From the NCBI GenBank assembly GCA_035445085.1, contig DAOMQA010000012.1:20667-84666 (forward strand): DNA of 64,000 bases. The letters are read 5' to 3'. Shown here piece by piece: positions 52,344 to 61,417 of this stretch (its first letter is position 1; every line of letters begins with the position of its first letter). Position numbers and translations under genes: made by a program. Under the pieces are notes generated by a model. It saw only the letters and a program-made list of their open reading frames with translations, searched no databases and was not told the DNA's origin. The stretch comes from JBDHXE01 sp035445085. Its GTDB lineage: Bacteria; Bacteroidota; Ignavibacteria; Kapaibacteriales; UBA2268.

Positions 52344-55160
52344 TTATTCTTCTGGCATTAACAAGAATTCTTTAATCACTTTTGTATTTAGGTACTTGTT
52401 TGCAGCGTCCACAATTGATTTTTTAGTAATCTTAGAAATCAACTCTGGAGTATCATTTACTTGTGAGAACGGTTCGCCATTAGATAAATATTGAGTAATT
52501 ACACCCATCCAATACCTATTTTCTTTTTGATTGGTTTCATATTCACGGCTTAATATAGCTTGAACTTTTTCGATATAGCTTTCATCAAATTTACCTGCTT
52601 TCACATCATTAATTACACCTTTGCAATCATCGGCTAATTCTTCTGCACGCTTTGGATCTGTTCCGAAGCCTATATTAACTGTATATGTTGGCTTAGGATA
52701 TTTTTCGTAGCTTGGTCTAGCTCCAATACCATATACTCCGCCTTTATCTTCACGTATTACTTCTCTCAATCTTATACTTAATACTTCCATCATTGCCGAT
52801 AATTCAAATCTATTAACGCGATTATAATCAAAATCGCCATCAATAGTCAATCTTACTTGGCTCTTTGGTTCAAAACCTTTGTATACTATCTTTTTCAAAG
52901 CACCTTTTGGTCCTTTAATACCTAAATCCTTCCATTTATCAGTCTTACCCTTAGGCAAAGTAGCAATATATTGCTTTAAGTATTTTTCTATCTCTTCCAT
53001 TTTGAAGTTACCTACAAAAGTAAATGTAAAGTTACCAGCATTACCAAATTTTGATTTATAGAAATTAAAAGCATTATCTAAGTTTACTTTTTCGACGGCC
53101 TCTTCAGTCCAAGGCATTTTACGAAGATTGTATCCGCCCATAATTGCCGTTACAGAATCTCTAAATACAGATACTGGGTCCATACCACTATTAGCAATTT
53201 GGTCAATTAATTTCGATTTCATTGATTCATAAGCATCAGTATCTTTACGTGGAGCAGTAAAGTATAAATATACTAATTGGAAGAAAGTTTCTAAATCTTT
53301 AGGAGTAGATGTTCCTCGCATACCTTGAGATAATTCGCCAATATAAGGGCTTACAGATACTTGCTTTCCTGTTAATATCTTTTCTAAAGTTGTTTCATCA
53401 AATTCGCCTACACCAGAAGAATTAATTATTCCAGAAGCAGCGCTCGCCGAAAAATAATCTTTATCCGAAGCAGTAGAAGTACCGCCCCAAGATTGTGCAG
53501 TCATGTTTATTTCTTCGTTTTTGAAATCTGTGTGTTTTAAATATACTTTTATACCATTTGATAACTCTAATTCAGTAGCTCCAATATCTTTAATCTCTTT
53601 TTTAGATTTGATACTACCGGGGTTTGGTAGATTTGACACTAAAGGCTTATCTGTATCAACATCTTTGTACGCCTCTATACTACTTGATTCAATTTTACGA
53701 TATGTCGATGTCAAATCTTGCTCCGTTGGAACTTTTATACCGTCTTTTTGTGGGATAGAAGCAGTAATTACCATTCCTTCGTCTCTAATTAATCCTTTAG
53801 CAAATTGATTCATTTCTTCTAAAGTGATTGTAGGTAAGAATGCTTTTGTTAATTCAAATTCTTTATCAATACCAGGTACTGATTCACCTTCATAAAAATG
53901 ACGGTATAATTCCTGAGCTTGGCTCATTGATTCAACTTTATCTTTTTCTTTAAATGCTGATTCCATACCGCTAAGCATTTCTACTTTAGCGCGTTCCATT
54001 TCAGATTTAGTGATACCGTGTTTGTGTATTCTGAAGGCTTCAGTCAATAGCGATTCATATCCACCCATAATATTATCGCTCTTAGGAACTACAACCAAAG
54101 TAAGCAAGTTAGTTTTTCCTAAAAATCCGCCACTATATCCACCACCGGCATACAAAAATGGAGGAGTAGCCTTGCGACTTAATTCCTGTAATCTAAAATT
54201 CAAAACAGTATTATATATATTCTCAATTAAATTATTACGGTATTCACCATAAGTACCTCTTGTTTCTGGAGCATGCTTATACATAACTGAAATGTTTGGC
54301 ATTTGCAATTCTGCATCAGTAGCAATAGAAACCATAGGAGGATGGTTGTAAGGTACAGTCATATTTGGCAATGGAGGCATTTTGCCTGCTTTACCCGCAT
54401 CGCTAAATTTTTCAATAATAAGTTTTTCTACATCTTTACCATTAAAATCACCAACAGCAATTATTGCAGAAATTTCTGGACGATAAAAATCATTATAAAA
54501 AGTAGTGAATCTTTCTTTTGGTGCATGGAGAATAATAGCAGTATCCCCTATTGGTAATCTATCTTTATAAATTGAACCATAGCCAATATAAGGAAGGTGC
54601 TTCATAAAGGTACGCATATCCGCATTGCCTCTCATTCTCCACTCTTCTATGATTACACCTCTTTCTTTCTCTATCTCTGTAGAGTCAAAAGTTGTAAAAT
54701 CTAACCAATCTCTTAGCACTTGAACGCCTTTGTCTAATAAGCCCGGTTTATCCAATGGAATAGTTAAAGTGTAATATGTCCTATCAAAGCCAGTACTTGC
54801 GTTTACATCTGCCCCAAATCTCATACCAGTTGATTCTAAAAAGCTGATTAATTCATTCTCTGGAAAATTTTTGGTACCATTAAAACACATATGCTCGATA
54901 AAGTGAGCTAAGCCCGACTGATCCCTATCTTCCATCACAGAGCCAGCATTAATTACTATCTGCAACTCAGCCCTATTTTCTGGTTTATGATTTTCAAGCA
55001 CAAAGTAAGTTAATCCATTTGGTAACTTACCTGTTTTTACTGCCTTTTTCATTGGAATAGCTTGAGACAAATCATAGCCTGCAACAGACTGAGCGGATAC
55101 GTTTGAGCCTAATAATATTACAGCTATGCAAGCCAATAATATTAGTTTAAGTTTTGACAT
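52344..55160 (-). CDS. M16 family zinc peptidase (insulinase-type, two repeats)
   Basis: A 938-residue exported protein: signal peptide (about 1-24), an active M16 N-terminal half with the inverted zinc motif HFIEH (H86, E89, H90) and the downstream ERGVIIEE ligand region (about 166-173), and a second, inactive M16 half (about 515-930). Family members degrade peptides in the periplasm or outer envelope. The protein corresponds to the common Bacteroidota pitrilysin-like lipoproteins, though no lipobox is present. Single-gene unit with its own convergent terminator. Confidence 0.92.
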   Translation of the reverse strand: MSKLKLILLACIAVILLGSNVSAQSVAGYDLSQAIPMKKAVKTGKLPNGLTYFVLENHKPENRAELQIVINAGSVMEDRDQSGLAHFIEHMCFNGTKNFPENELISFLESTGMRFGADVNASTGFDRTYYTLTIPLDKPGLLDKGVQVLRDWLDFTTFDSTEIEKERGVIIEEWRMRGNADMRTFMKHLPYIGYGSIYKDRLPIGDTAIILHAPKERFTTFYNDFYRPEISAIIAVGDFNGKDVEKLIIEKFSDAGKAGKMPPLPNMTVPYNHPPMVSIATDAELQMPNISVMYKHAPETRGTYGEYRNNLIENIYNTVLNFRLQELSRKATPPFLYAGGGYSGGFLGKTNLLTLVVVPKSDNIMGGYESLLTEAFRIHKHGITKSEMERAKVEMLSGMESAFKEKDKVESMSQAQELYRHFYEGESVPGIDKEFELTKAFLPTITLEEMNQFAKGLIRDEGMVITASIPQKDGIKVPTEQDLTSTYRKIESSSIEAYKDVDTDKPLVSNLPNPGSIKSKKEIKDIGATELELSNGIKVYLKHTDFKNEEINMTAQSWGGTSTASDKDYFSASAASGIINSSGVGEFDETTLEKILTGKQVSVSPYIGELSQGMRGTSTPKDLETFFQLVYLYFTAPRKDTDAYESMKSKLIDQIANSGMDPVSVFRDSVTAIMGGYNLRKMPWTEEAVEKVNLDNAFNFYKSKFGNAGNFTFTFVGNFKMEEIEKYLKQYIATLPKGKTDKWKDLGIKGPKGALKKIVYKGFEPKSQVRLTIDGDFDYNRVNRFELSAMMEVLSIRLREVIREDKGGVYGIGARPSYEKYPKPTYTVNIGFGTDPKRAEELADDCKGVINDVKAGKFDESYIEKVQAILSREYETNQKENRYWMGVITQYLSNGEPFSQVNDTPELISKITKKSIVDAANKYLNTKVIKEFLLMPEE

Positions 55161-55331
55161 AAAAATCCCTCATACATTCAAAAAAAATATTAATACGTTT
55201 TTTTTATTCTAAAAGTTACAATTTAAGTAAAATACATCAAATAAAATTCAAAAATAAAAAATATTAATGAACGTAAGAGTTCTTTTTTAAAATAGAATGA
55301 AATTAATTTAATTTTCATAAGGTTGCAAGAA

Positions 55332-58300
55332 ATGTATAAGCCCTTACAAGATAATTTATCTTATCCTAATCTAGAGCATTCGATATTAGATTATTGGGAA
55401 AAGAATAATATATTTCAAAAATCATTAGAATTAAGAGCAAATTCACCTTATTATAGTTTTTATGAAGGTCCACCAACAGTAAACGGCGCTCCCGGTGTAC
55501 ATCATATGATGGCACGTACCATCAAAGATACTATTTGCAGATACAAAACTATGCAGGGATACTTTGTTCGCCGCCAAGCAGGCTGGGACACTCATGGCCT
55601 ACCCGTAGAAATTGCTTTAGAAAAAAAACTTGGATTAAAAGATAAAACCGAAATAGAAGTTTTTGGTATAGACAAATTCAATGCCGAATGTAAGAAATTT
55701 GTCTATGATAATATTGAAAAAGACTTGGGTTGGAGCTATCTCACCAAAAGAATGGGTTACTGGGTGGATTTAAAAGAAGCCTACATTACTTGCACTAATA
55801 ACTATATTGAATCTATTTGGTGGGCTCTTAAATCATTTTTTGACAAGGGGCTAATTTATCGCGGGTTCAAAGTCGTTCCTCAATCCCCTACAATTGCTAC
55901 CCCATTAAGCTCTCACGAGCTTTCATTAGGCTACAAAGACGTAAACGATCCTAATTGTTATTTAAAGTTAAAGGTAGTAAATTCTAAAATCGATGCTGTG
56001 AAAGACGCTCAATTAATGGTTTGGACAACTACTCCTTGGACCCTTTTAGCAAACGTTGCTTTAGCTGTTGGCATTAATATAGATTATGTTTTAATAGAGA
56101 ACAAACGTAAAACTAAAGATGCTGAATTAATAGATAAATTAGTTCTTGCAAAATCGAGATTATCGGTGATTGATGGTGAATATACTATCTTAGCAGAATT
56201 TAAAGGTAGTGATTTATTAGGTACTTCTTATGAGCAAATATTACCTTACGCTACTATCGACCAAGCAAGTTTTGACCAAGCTCTCACAGTATTAGCTGGC
56301 GATTTTGTATCTACAGAAGATGGCTCTGGTATAGTTCACTTAGCTCCAGCTTTTGGTGAAGACGATTACCAAATGTCTAAAAAGTTTAATATACCGTTCC
56401 TGCAACCAGTTACTCCAAATGGGCACTTTACTGACGATATGGGAGTATACGCAGGTAGGGCAATCAAAAACTTTACTTATGACACTTATACCGAAGAAGG
56501 TGCCGATAAAGATATAGTAATTGAATTAAAATATAAAGATAAAATATATAAATCAAGCAACGACTACAAGCACAGCTATCCTCACTGTTGGAGAACAGGC
56601 AATCCTATAATGTATTATGCGCGTGAATCTTGGTTTATCAAGTCTCCTGAATACAAAGACAAGATGATTGCCAAAAATAAAGAGATAAACTGGCAACCAC
56701 CTGAAATTGGCGAAGGTAGATTTGGCAATTGGCTTGAAGACGTAAAAGAATGGTCATTATCACGAGATAGATATTGGGGAACTCCACTGCCAATTTGGGT
56801 AAATGAGAACGATAAAGACGATTACTTTGCTATTGGTTCGATAGAAGAATTAAAGCAAGGTTATATCGTAAATGAAGACGGAACTATGACTCTTGTGGCT
56901 GATAGCAATTTAGAAATAGATTTGCATCGCCCTTTCGTTGATAATATCATCTTTATGAAAGATGGAGTTAAATATAAACGTGTTCACGAAGTAATAGATG
57001 TATGGTTTGATTCTGGCGCTATGCCCTTTGCGCAATTGCATTACCCTTTTGAAAATAAAGAATTATTTGAGAAAATTTTTCCAAGTGATTTTATAGCTGA
57101 AGGTATCGACCAAACACGAGGTTGGTTTTATACTCTACACAATATTGCAGTTGCTCTATTCGATAAGCCAGCATTTAAAAATATTGTTGTAAATGAGCTA
57201 ATCTTAGATAAAAATGGCGTTAAAATGTCTAAAAAACTTGGCAACACAGTAGACCCATTTGAATTAATGGAGAAATACGGCGCCGATGCTGTTCGCTGGT
57301 ACTTATTTGTAAATAATCCACCTTGGAAAACTACAAAGTTCAATGGCGAAGATATTGCTAAAACCGTTATCTCTGATTTCTTAAGATCGTTATCGAATAC
57401 TTACGCTTTCTTTGCTTTATATGCAAATATTGACGGCTTTGACGGTAGCGAACCTACTGTTCCTATTGCAGAACGCCCAGAAATTGATAGGTGGATAATT
57501 TCCCGTATGAATACATTAATTAAAACGTATACAGAATTAATGGACACTTACGAATTAACTAAGGCGCCACGCGCTATCCAGGATTTTGCTATTAATGAAT
57601 TATCAAATTGGTATATTAGAAGAAATAGAAGAAGATTTTGGAAAGGCGAAAAAGATAGCGATAAAATTGCTGCTTACCAGACTTTGCGTGAAGTAACTAT
57701 AAATATTCTTAAAATGATTGCTCCAATTGCTCCGTTTATTAGTGAGGATTTTTATCAAAGGCTCAAAAACAACGATGAACCCGAATCAATCCATTTAAAC
57801 GATTTGCCAAGTGCCAATGAGGATATGATTGATAAGGATTTAGAACGTAGAATGGATCTAGCTCAACATATTACATCTCTTACTAGATTTTTAAGAGAAA
57901 AGTCTAATATGAAAGTTAGACAACCACTAAGCAGAATATTAATACCAATTTTAAATCCAGAGTTTAGACGAGATATCCAAAAAGTATCAAATATTATTAT
58001 TGAAGAAATTAATGTAAAAGCAATTGAGTTCATTGAAGATGAGAATAATGACATTATTCGTAAATCTGCTAAAGCCAACTTTAAAGTCTTAGGCAAGAAA
58101 TTTGGCAAAGAAACTCAATCCGTAGCCAATGCAATCAAGGGTATGAGCAACGAACAAATTGCTATTATTGAAAAAAACAACAACTTTACTTTAAGTATTG
58201 ATAGCAAAAACTATGAGATAAGTTTAGAAGATATTGAAATTCAAAGTGAAGATTTAGAAGGCTGGTTAGTAGCTACCGAAAATGGAATTACAGTAGCCTT

Positions 58301-58583
58301 GGATACCACTTTAAATCAAAATCTAATAAATGAAGGTATTGCACGTGAATTTGTAAGCAAAATTCAAAGTATTAGAAAAGATAGTAACTTTGAAGTAATT
58401 GACAAGATTAAGGTTACTTATACAGCCGATGATGATATAGCTATCGCTATTGATTCTATGCAAGACTATATTAAGAGTGAAGTTTTGGCATATAATATTA
58501 TTAAAACAGACAATATAGACAATAATGCAAACGAATTAGAAATAAATGACAAAGCTATCAGAATTTACATTGAAAAAAAATAA
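55332..58583 (+). CDS. ileS: Isoleucyl-tRNA synthetase with swapped GVHH motif (type 2-like)
   Basis: A 1083-residue class Ia synthetase. A TTG at 55323 precedes it in frame, but the ATG at 55332 gives the expected start. The first signature motif reads GPPTVNGAPGVHH: Gly55-Val-His57-His58 (GXHH) in place of the standard HXGH. The editing domain (CP1), HIGDE-like WTTTPWTLLANVAL, WDTHGLPVE, and the KMSKK motif at bases 57222-57236 are all present, and the zinc/anticodon-binding C-terminal third is of the eukaryotic-like long type. It charges tRNA-Ile. The GXHH order is known from part of the type 2 IleRS group, some of which tolerate mupirocin. Confidence 0.97.
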   Translation: MYKPLQDNLSYPNLEHSILDYWEKNNIFQKSLELRANSPYYSFYEGPPTVNGAPGVHHMMARTIKDTICRYKTMQGYFVRRQAGWDTHGLPVEIALEKKLGLKDKTEIEVFGIDKFNAECKKFVYDNIEKDLGWSYLTKRMGYWVDLKEAYITCTNNYIESIWWALKSFFDKGLIYRGFKVVPQSPTIATPLSSHELSLGYKDVNDPNCYLKLKVVNSKIDAVKDAQLMVWTTTPWTLLANVALAVGINIDYVLIENKRKTKDAELIDKLVLAKSRLSVIDGEYTILAEFKGSDLLGTSYEQILPYATIDQASFDQALTVLAGDFVSTEDGSGIVHLAPAFGEDDYQMSKKFNIPFLQPVTPNGHFTDDMGVYAGRAIKNFTYDTYTEEGADKDIVIELKYKDKIYKSSNDYKHSYPHCWRTGNPIMYYARESWFIKSPEYKDKMIAKNKEINWQPPEIGEGRFGNWLEDVKEWSLSRDRYWGTPLPIWVNENDKDDYFAIGSIEELKQGYIVNEDGTMTLVADSNLEIDLHRPFVDNIIFMKDGVKYKRVHEVIDVWFDSGAMPFAQLHYPFENKELFEKIFPSDFIAEGIDQTRGWFYTLHNIAVALFDKPAFKNIVVNELILDKNGVKMSKKLGNTVDPFELMEKYGADAVRWYLFVNNPPWKTTKFNGEDIAKTVISDFLRSLSNTYAFFALYANIDGFDGSEPTVPIAERPEIDRWIISRMNTLIKTYTELMDTYELTKAPRAIQDFAINELSNWYIRRNRRRFWKGEKDSDKIAAYQTLREVTINILKMIAPIAPFISEDFYQRLKNNDEPESIHLNDLPSANEDMIDKDLERRMDLAQHITSLTRFLREKSNMKVRQPLSRILIPILNPEFRRDIQKVSNIIIEEINVKAIEFIEDENNDIIRKSAKANFKVLGKKFGKETQSVANAIKGMSNEQIAIIEKNNNFTLSIDSKNYEISLEDIEIQSEDLEGWLVATENGITVALDTTLNQNLINEGIAREFVSKIQSIRKDSNFEVIDKIKVTYTADDDIAIAIDSMQDYIKSEVLAYNIIKTDNIDNNANELEINDKAIRIYIEKK

Positions 58584-58665
58584 TTTTTCCCTTGTATATT
58601 TTGTTAAAAAAAACTATTATTGAAAATTATAAAATATAATAAACAGCTAAATAAATGGAGAGTTT

Positions 58666-59391
58666 ATGGCTAAGAAAAAAGAAGACGTAGAAGAAAAAGT
58701 AGAAGCAAAAACTAAAAAAGCTAAAGTTGAAGTAACTGATGATATTAAAAGTGAAAAAAAAGTAAAGTCTACTTCTGCAAAGATAAGTTCCGAAACAAAG
58801 GAAAAGTCAGATTCTCCTACTAAATCAAAAAAGAAAGGAGAAACAATTATTGAAGAGCCTCAACAAAAGCCTGCCAAGGAAGAAAGCAGGGAAGTAGTTG
58901 CACCTTTTGTTGAACCTTCAGCCGTAGCAAAAAGTACGCCCCCTAATGAGGCAAATAGGCCAGCTATTAATCCTGATGTTCGCTACTCGGACGAAGAATT
59001 AGATGAGTTCGCCGTGCTTATTGCTCACGAAAAGGATAATGCCCTTGAAGAACTGCGAATGCTCAAGGAACGTTTAGACGATCTAACAAGTTTTGATGCA
59101 GCAGATGAAAGCATGATATATTCTATGCACATGGCAGAGCAAGGATCGGAAGCGCAAGAAAAAGAAAAAACTTATGCTCAAATACAAAGAATTCACGAAT
59201 ATATCAAAAAATTAGAAGATGCGGTTGAGAGAATTAAAAATAAAACTTACGGTATTTGTAGAGTATGCGGTTGCTTAATTGCCAAGGCAAGGCTACGTGC
59301 TGTGCCTATAACAACTTTATCAGCCTCTTACAAAATACATCAAAAATGCCCTGAAGATGGTATAGATAAAATTGAACCCTTAAAAAAATAA
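58666..59391 (+). CDS. TraR/DksA family protein with long basic N-terminal tail
   Basis: A 241-residue protein. The first 95 residues are Lys/Glu/Ser-rich and low complexity. The rest is DksA-like: a coiled coil (about 110-193) and a zinc-finger region with C198-x2-C201 (YGICRVCG). The second CxxC pair is absent; H225-x2-C228 (HQKC) lies where it might serve as second half of the site, at longer spacing. DksA binds RNA polymerase with ppGpp; the coiled-coil tip DxxDxA motif reads FDAADE, so its activity is plausible. It is preceded by an AGGAG-less GGAGAG site 7 bases before the ATG and follows ileS by 83 bases. Confidence 0.85.
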   Translation: MAKKKEDVEEKVEAKTKKAKVEVTDDIKSEKKVKSTSAKISSETKEKSDSPTKSKKKGETIIEEPQQKPAKEESREVVAPFVEPSAVAKSTPPNEANRPAINPDVRYSDEELDEFAVLIAHEKDNALEELRMLKERLDDLTSFDAADESMIYSMHMAEQGSEAQEKEKTYAQIQRIHEYIKKLEDAVERIKNKTYGICRVCGCLIAKARLRAVPITTLSASYKIHQKCPEDGIDKIEPLKK

Positions 59392-59392
59392 T

Positions 59393-59423
59393 TTTGTTAA
59401 TTCACTGACAAATATTATATTTG
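59393..59423 (+). promoter_or_regulatory. Promoter of the small protein-L31-S18 operon
   Basis: TTTG at 59393-59396, 19-base spacer, TATATTTG at 59416-59423: an exact fit to the Bacteroidota consensus. It ends 35 bases before the ATG at 59459. Confidence 0.7.
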
Positions 59424-59458
59424 TAGTTCAATATTTTACAGAATAGTGGAATAAGAAA

Positions 59459-59632
59459 ATGGCTAAAGCACAAACTTTTGGGGATAAGTCCAAAAAGAAA
59501 AAAGAATTAGAAAAGCCTGTCGTAAAAGTTATTAAAGGTTTTAAAAATAGCGAAGGTGGAATTAAGTTTATCGAACAATTTGTGAAAATTGACGATATAG
59601 CTCAAGTAGATAAAGTAGATATTAGTAAATAA
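59459..59632 (+). CDS. 57-residue basic small protein, first gene of the L31-S18 operon
   Basis: A short ORF not covered by an usual 60-residue cut-off. It starts MAKAQTFGDKSKKKK, is rich in Lys (14 of 57) at the front, and ends in an alternating hydrophobic/acidic pattern (FVKIDDIAQVDKVDISK). Its coding potential is supported by its place: right after a strong promoter, 17 bases before the L31 start, same direction. I do not recognise it with certainty; it resembles the small basic conserved proteins next to ribosomal genes in this phylum. A ribosome-associated role is inference. Confidence 0.75.
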   Translation: MAKAQTFGDKSKKKKELEKPVVKVIKGFKNSEGGIKFIEQFVKIDDIAQVDKVDISK

Positions 59633-59649
59633 AGGAAATATTCAAATTT

Positions 59650-59886
59650 ATGAAAAAGGGAATACATCCGTATTATCATACGACTGAAGTAGTAATGACA
59701 GATGGTAGTGTGTTTTTAACACGCTCTTGTTATAAAAACGATAAAATGGTTCTTGAAATTGATTCTAAATCACACCCATTTTTTACTGGAAAACAAGTTT
59801 TGGTAGATACTGCTGGCCGTGTTGATAGATTTAATAAGAGATTCCAAAAATCGAAAGAAATGATGGACTCAAGGAGAACAAAATAA
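59650..59886 (+). CDS. rpmE: 50S ribosomal protein L31, zinc-free form
   Basis: A 78-residue L31: MKKGIHPYYH, DGSVFLTRS, SHPFFTGKQ and GRVDRFNKRF are diagnostic. The zinc-binding CxxC pair of standard (C+) L31 is absent: where CSKC lies there is DSKS, and only one Cys (in TRSCYK) remains. Bacteria often use such C- copies when zinc is low. The next gene, rpsR, starts within its stop (TAATG at 59884-59888), so they are translationally coupled. Confidence 0.94.
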   Translation: MKKGIHPYYHTTEVVMTDGSVFLTRSCYKNDKMVLEIDSKSHPFFTGKQVLVDTAGRVDRFNKRFQKSKEMMDSRRTK

Positions 59887-60164
59887 TGAATAATAGTGGC
59901 ACAATACATCCAATGCAAACTGGTACTTCCTTCAAACAAAACAAGAAGGTAGTTAACAAGAAAAAGCCTAACCCACTAAAAGATCAAAAAGTTATTGATT
60001 ATTTAGATGGCAAATTCTTAGCTAAGTTTACAAACGACCAAGGGAAAATTCTTCCTAAAAGAATTACCGGTGTATCTGCTTACCAACAAAGACAAATAGC
60101 TACTGCAATTAAATTTGCAAGACATCTAGCTCTTATGCCTTTTGTTGCACAAGATATTAACTAG
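59886..60164 (+). CDS. rpsR: 30S ribosomal protein S18
   Basis: A 92-residue S18 with a Lys-rich N-terminal tail (about 1-34) and the S18 core from residue 35: NPLKDQKVIDYLDG, LPKRITGVSAYQQRQIATAIKFARHLALMPFV. There are no cysteines, so no zinc site. S18 binds S6 in the 30S platform. In most genomes rpsR sits with rpsF and rplI; here it follows L31 with a one-base overlap (TAATG). It ends at a strong terminator. Confidence 0.96.
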   Translation: MNNSGTIHPMQTGTSFKQNKKVVNKKKPNPLKDQKVIDYLDGKFLAKFTNDQGKILPKRITGVSAYQQRQIATAIKFARHLALMPFVAQDIN

Positions 60165-60190
60165 GAATCTTTTTCATAAAACATCTCCTA

Positions 60191-60227
60191 TCCTTTCTAA
60201 TTCCCACGTTAGAAAGGATTTTTTTTT
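60191..60227 (+). terminator. Rho-independent terminator of the L31-S18 operon
   Basis: Ten-base perfect stem (60191-60200 with 60209-60218, TCCTTTCTAA and complement), eight-base loop and a nine-T run at 60219-60227. Confidence 0.92.
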
Positions 60228-60237
60228 AACGAAAACC

Positions 60238-60948
60238 TTAGAAATTTGAAATTGCTTTAAGCTCCTCAAAATAACTATCTGTTAAATATATAATTATCTT
60301 ATTGCCATTTAAAAACTCTTGCGATATATGTGTGGCAAACTCCGATACAATTTGCTGGTATTCTGCATCCTTGTCGTAGCCTTCTTCTATTGGATAGAGC
60401 ATATTAAAAACACCCTCTGTCGTTCTTATCATCACTACTTTACCATCGCCTGTAAAAAATTGGGTATCTTTCAAAAATTTCATAAATGAATTTGCCGTTT
60501 CTTTGCTGATATCAGGTAAGTAATATATTATATCGTTTTCATTTTCTAACTTTGTACCTAAACTATGGAACTTAACAACTTTCTTGCTTACAAAGTATGA
60601 GCTAGAAAGATGCACATCTACAGGACGACCATTAAAAACATTCGATGACAGCAAATAAGTATAATAGCCAAGTTGCTTAATATATTCTTTTTCTGTAAGT
60701 AATGAATCGCTTACTATTAATTTTATCACATAAGATAAACCATCGTCTAACACTTGTATAGACCGCAAAGAACCATCAAAGAAACCATCTTGAACAAAAT
60801 AATTGCCTAACTTATTAATTACTTCTTCTTTAATACCTTTTTCGTAATATATTTCGCCTTTATTAAATGTTTTAAGTATACCATACTCATAATCTTGAGC
60901 AAAAGCACTTGCTGCTATTAACAACATAAAAATAATAAATTTGACCAT
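60238..60948 (-). CDS. Secreted protein of unknown function
   Basis: A 236-residue protein. A longer frame begins at 60987, but ATG 60948 with GGGGGA upstream yields a proper signal peptide (MVKFIIFMLLIAASAFA). The mature protein is mixed alpha/beta, with two similar-looking halves, each ending in a VHLSSSYF or IYLTDSYF strand (about 115-125 and 220-228), suggesting a duplicated domain. I do not recognise the family. It is single-gene, upstream of no visible promoter motif. Confidence 0.7.
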   Translation of the reverse strand: MVKFIIFMLLIAASAFAQDYEYGILKTFNKGEIYYEKGIKEEVINKLGNYFVQDGFFDGSLRSIQVLDDGLSYVIKLIVSDSLLTEKEYIKQLGYYTYLLSSNVFNGRPVDVHLSSSYFVSKKVVKFHSLGTKLENENDIIYYLPDISKETANSFMKFLKDTQFFTGDGKVVMIRTTEGVFNMLYPIEEGYDKDAEYQQIVSEFATHISQEFLNGNKIIIYLTDSYFEELKAISNF

Positions 60949-61022
60949 AAAATTCCCCCATAATATATATATTAAAATTAACCGCACTCACTAAAGTGCT
61001 AATATATCATTTTAGAAATTAA

Positions 61023-61412
61023 TTATAAAATTAAATTATTCATAGCAACTATTTTGCTTGTAGTTAAATGATTTGCTTTTTGAAGTGTTTTATCGTCGCT
61101 AATTAATAAATCTGCTTGAATATAATTTGCTAAGCTCAAAAGGTGGGAATCATACTTATCACGCGAAAATTTAGTATATATGTCTGGGTTTACTTTTTCA
61201 GCTAATTTATTTACTTTTTCTAAAACTTCTAATTGATATTCTTTGCTAAATTTGAATTTATTCAACCTTAAGACATTTTTGTACTCGTACACCAAAAGAG
61301 GGCTTACGTACATTGTATGTAAGCCCTCTTCAATTAACTCTATTATTCTAATAGCCTGCTCGTTCTTTAGAGCATACGCTATTAATATAGAAGTATCAAT
61401 GACAAGCTTCAT
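61023..61412 (-). CDS. PIN domain ribonuclease (VapC-like), no antitoxin adjacent
   Basis: A 129-residue PIN domain protein: D6 (MKLVIDTSIL), E43 (LVYEYKN), D85/D88 (SRDKYDSH) and D106 (LISDDKTL) are the expected acidic metal-binding set. It matches COG1569 (putative PIN-family toxin). It starts five bases after the stop of the enoyl-CoA hydratase gene (minus strand) and is the downstream partner on that transcript; no small antitoxin ORF is next to it. It may be a housekeeping or orphan nuclease. Confidence 0.85.
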   Translation of the reverse strand: MKLVIDTSILIAYALKNEQAIRIIELIEEGLHTMYVSPLLVYEYKNVLRLNKFKFSKEYQLEVLEKVNKLAEKVNPDIYTKFSRDKYDSHLLSLANYIQADLLISDDKTLQKANHLTTSKIVAMNNLIL

Positions 61413-61417
61413 CGCTA

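Noticed and set aside
61023..61412. Toxin-antitoxin system call for the PIN gene
   Set aside because: No antitoxin-like ORF lies on either side; only the PIN gene is supported.
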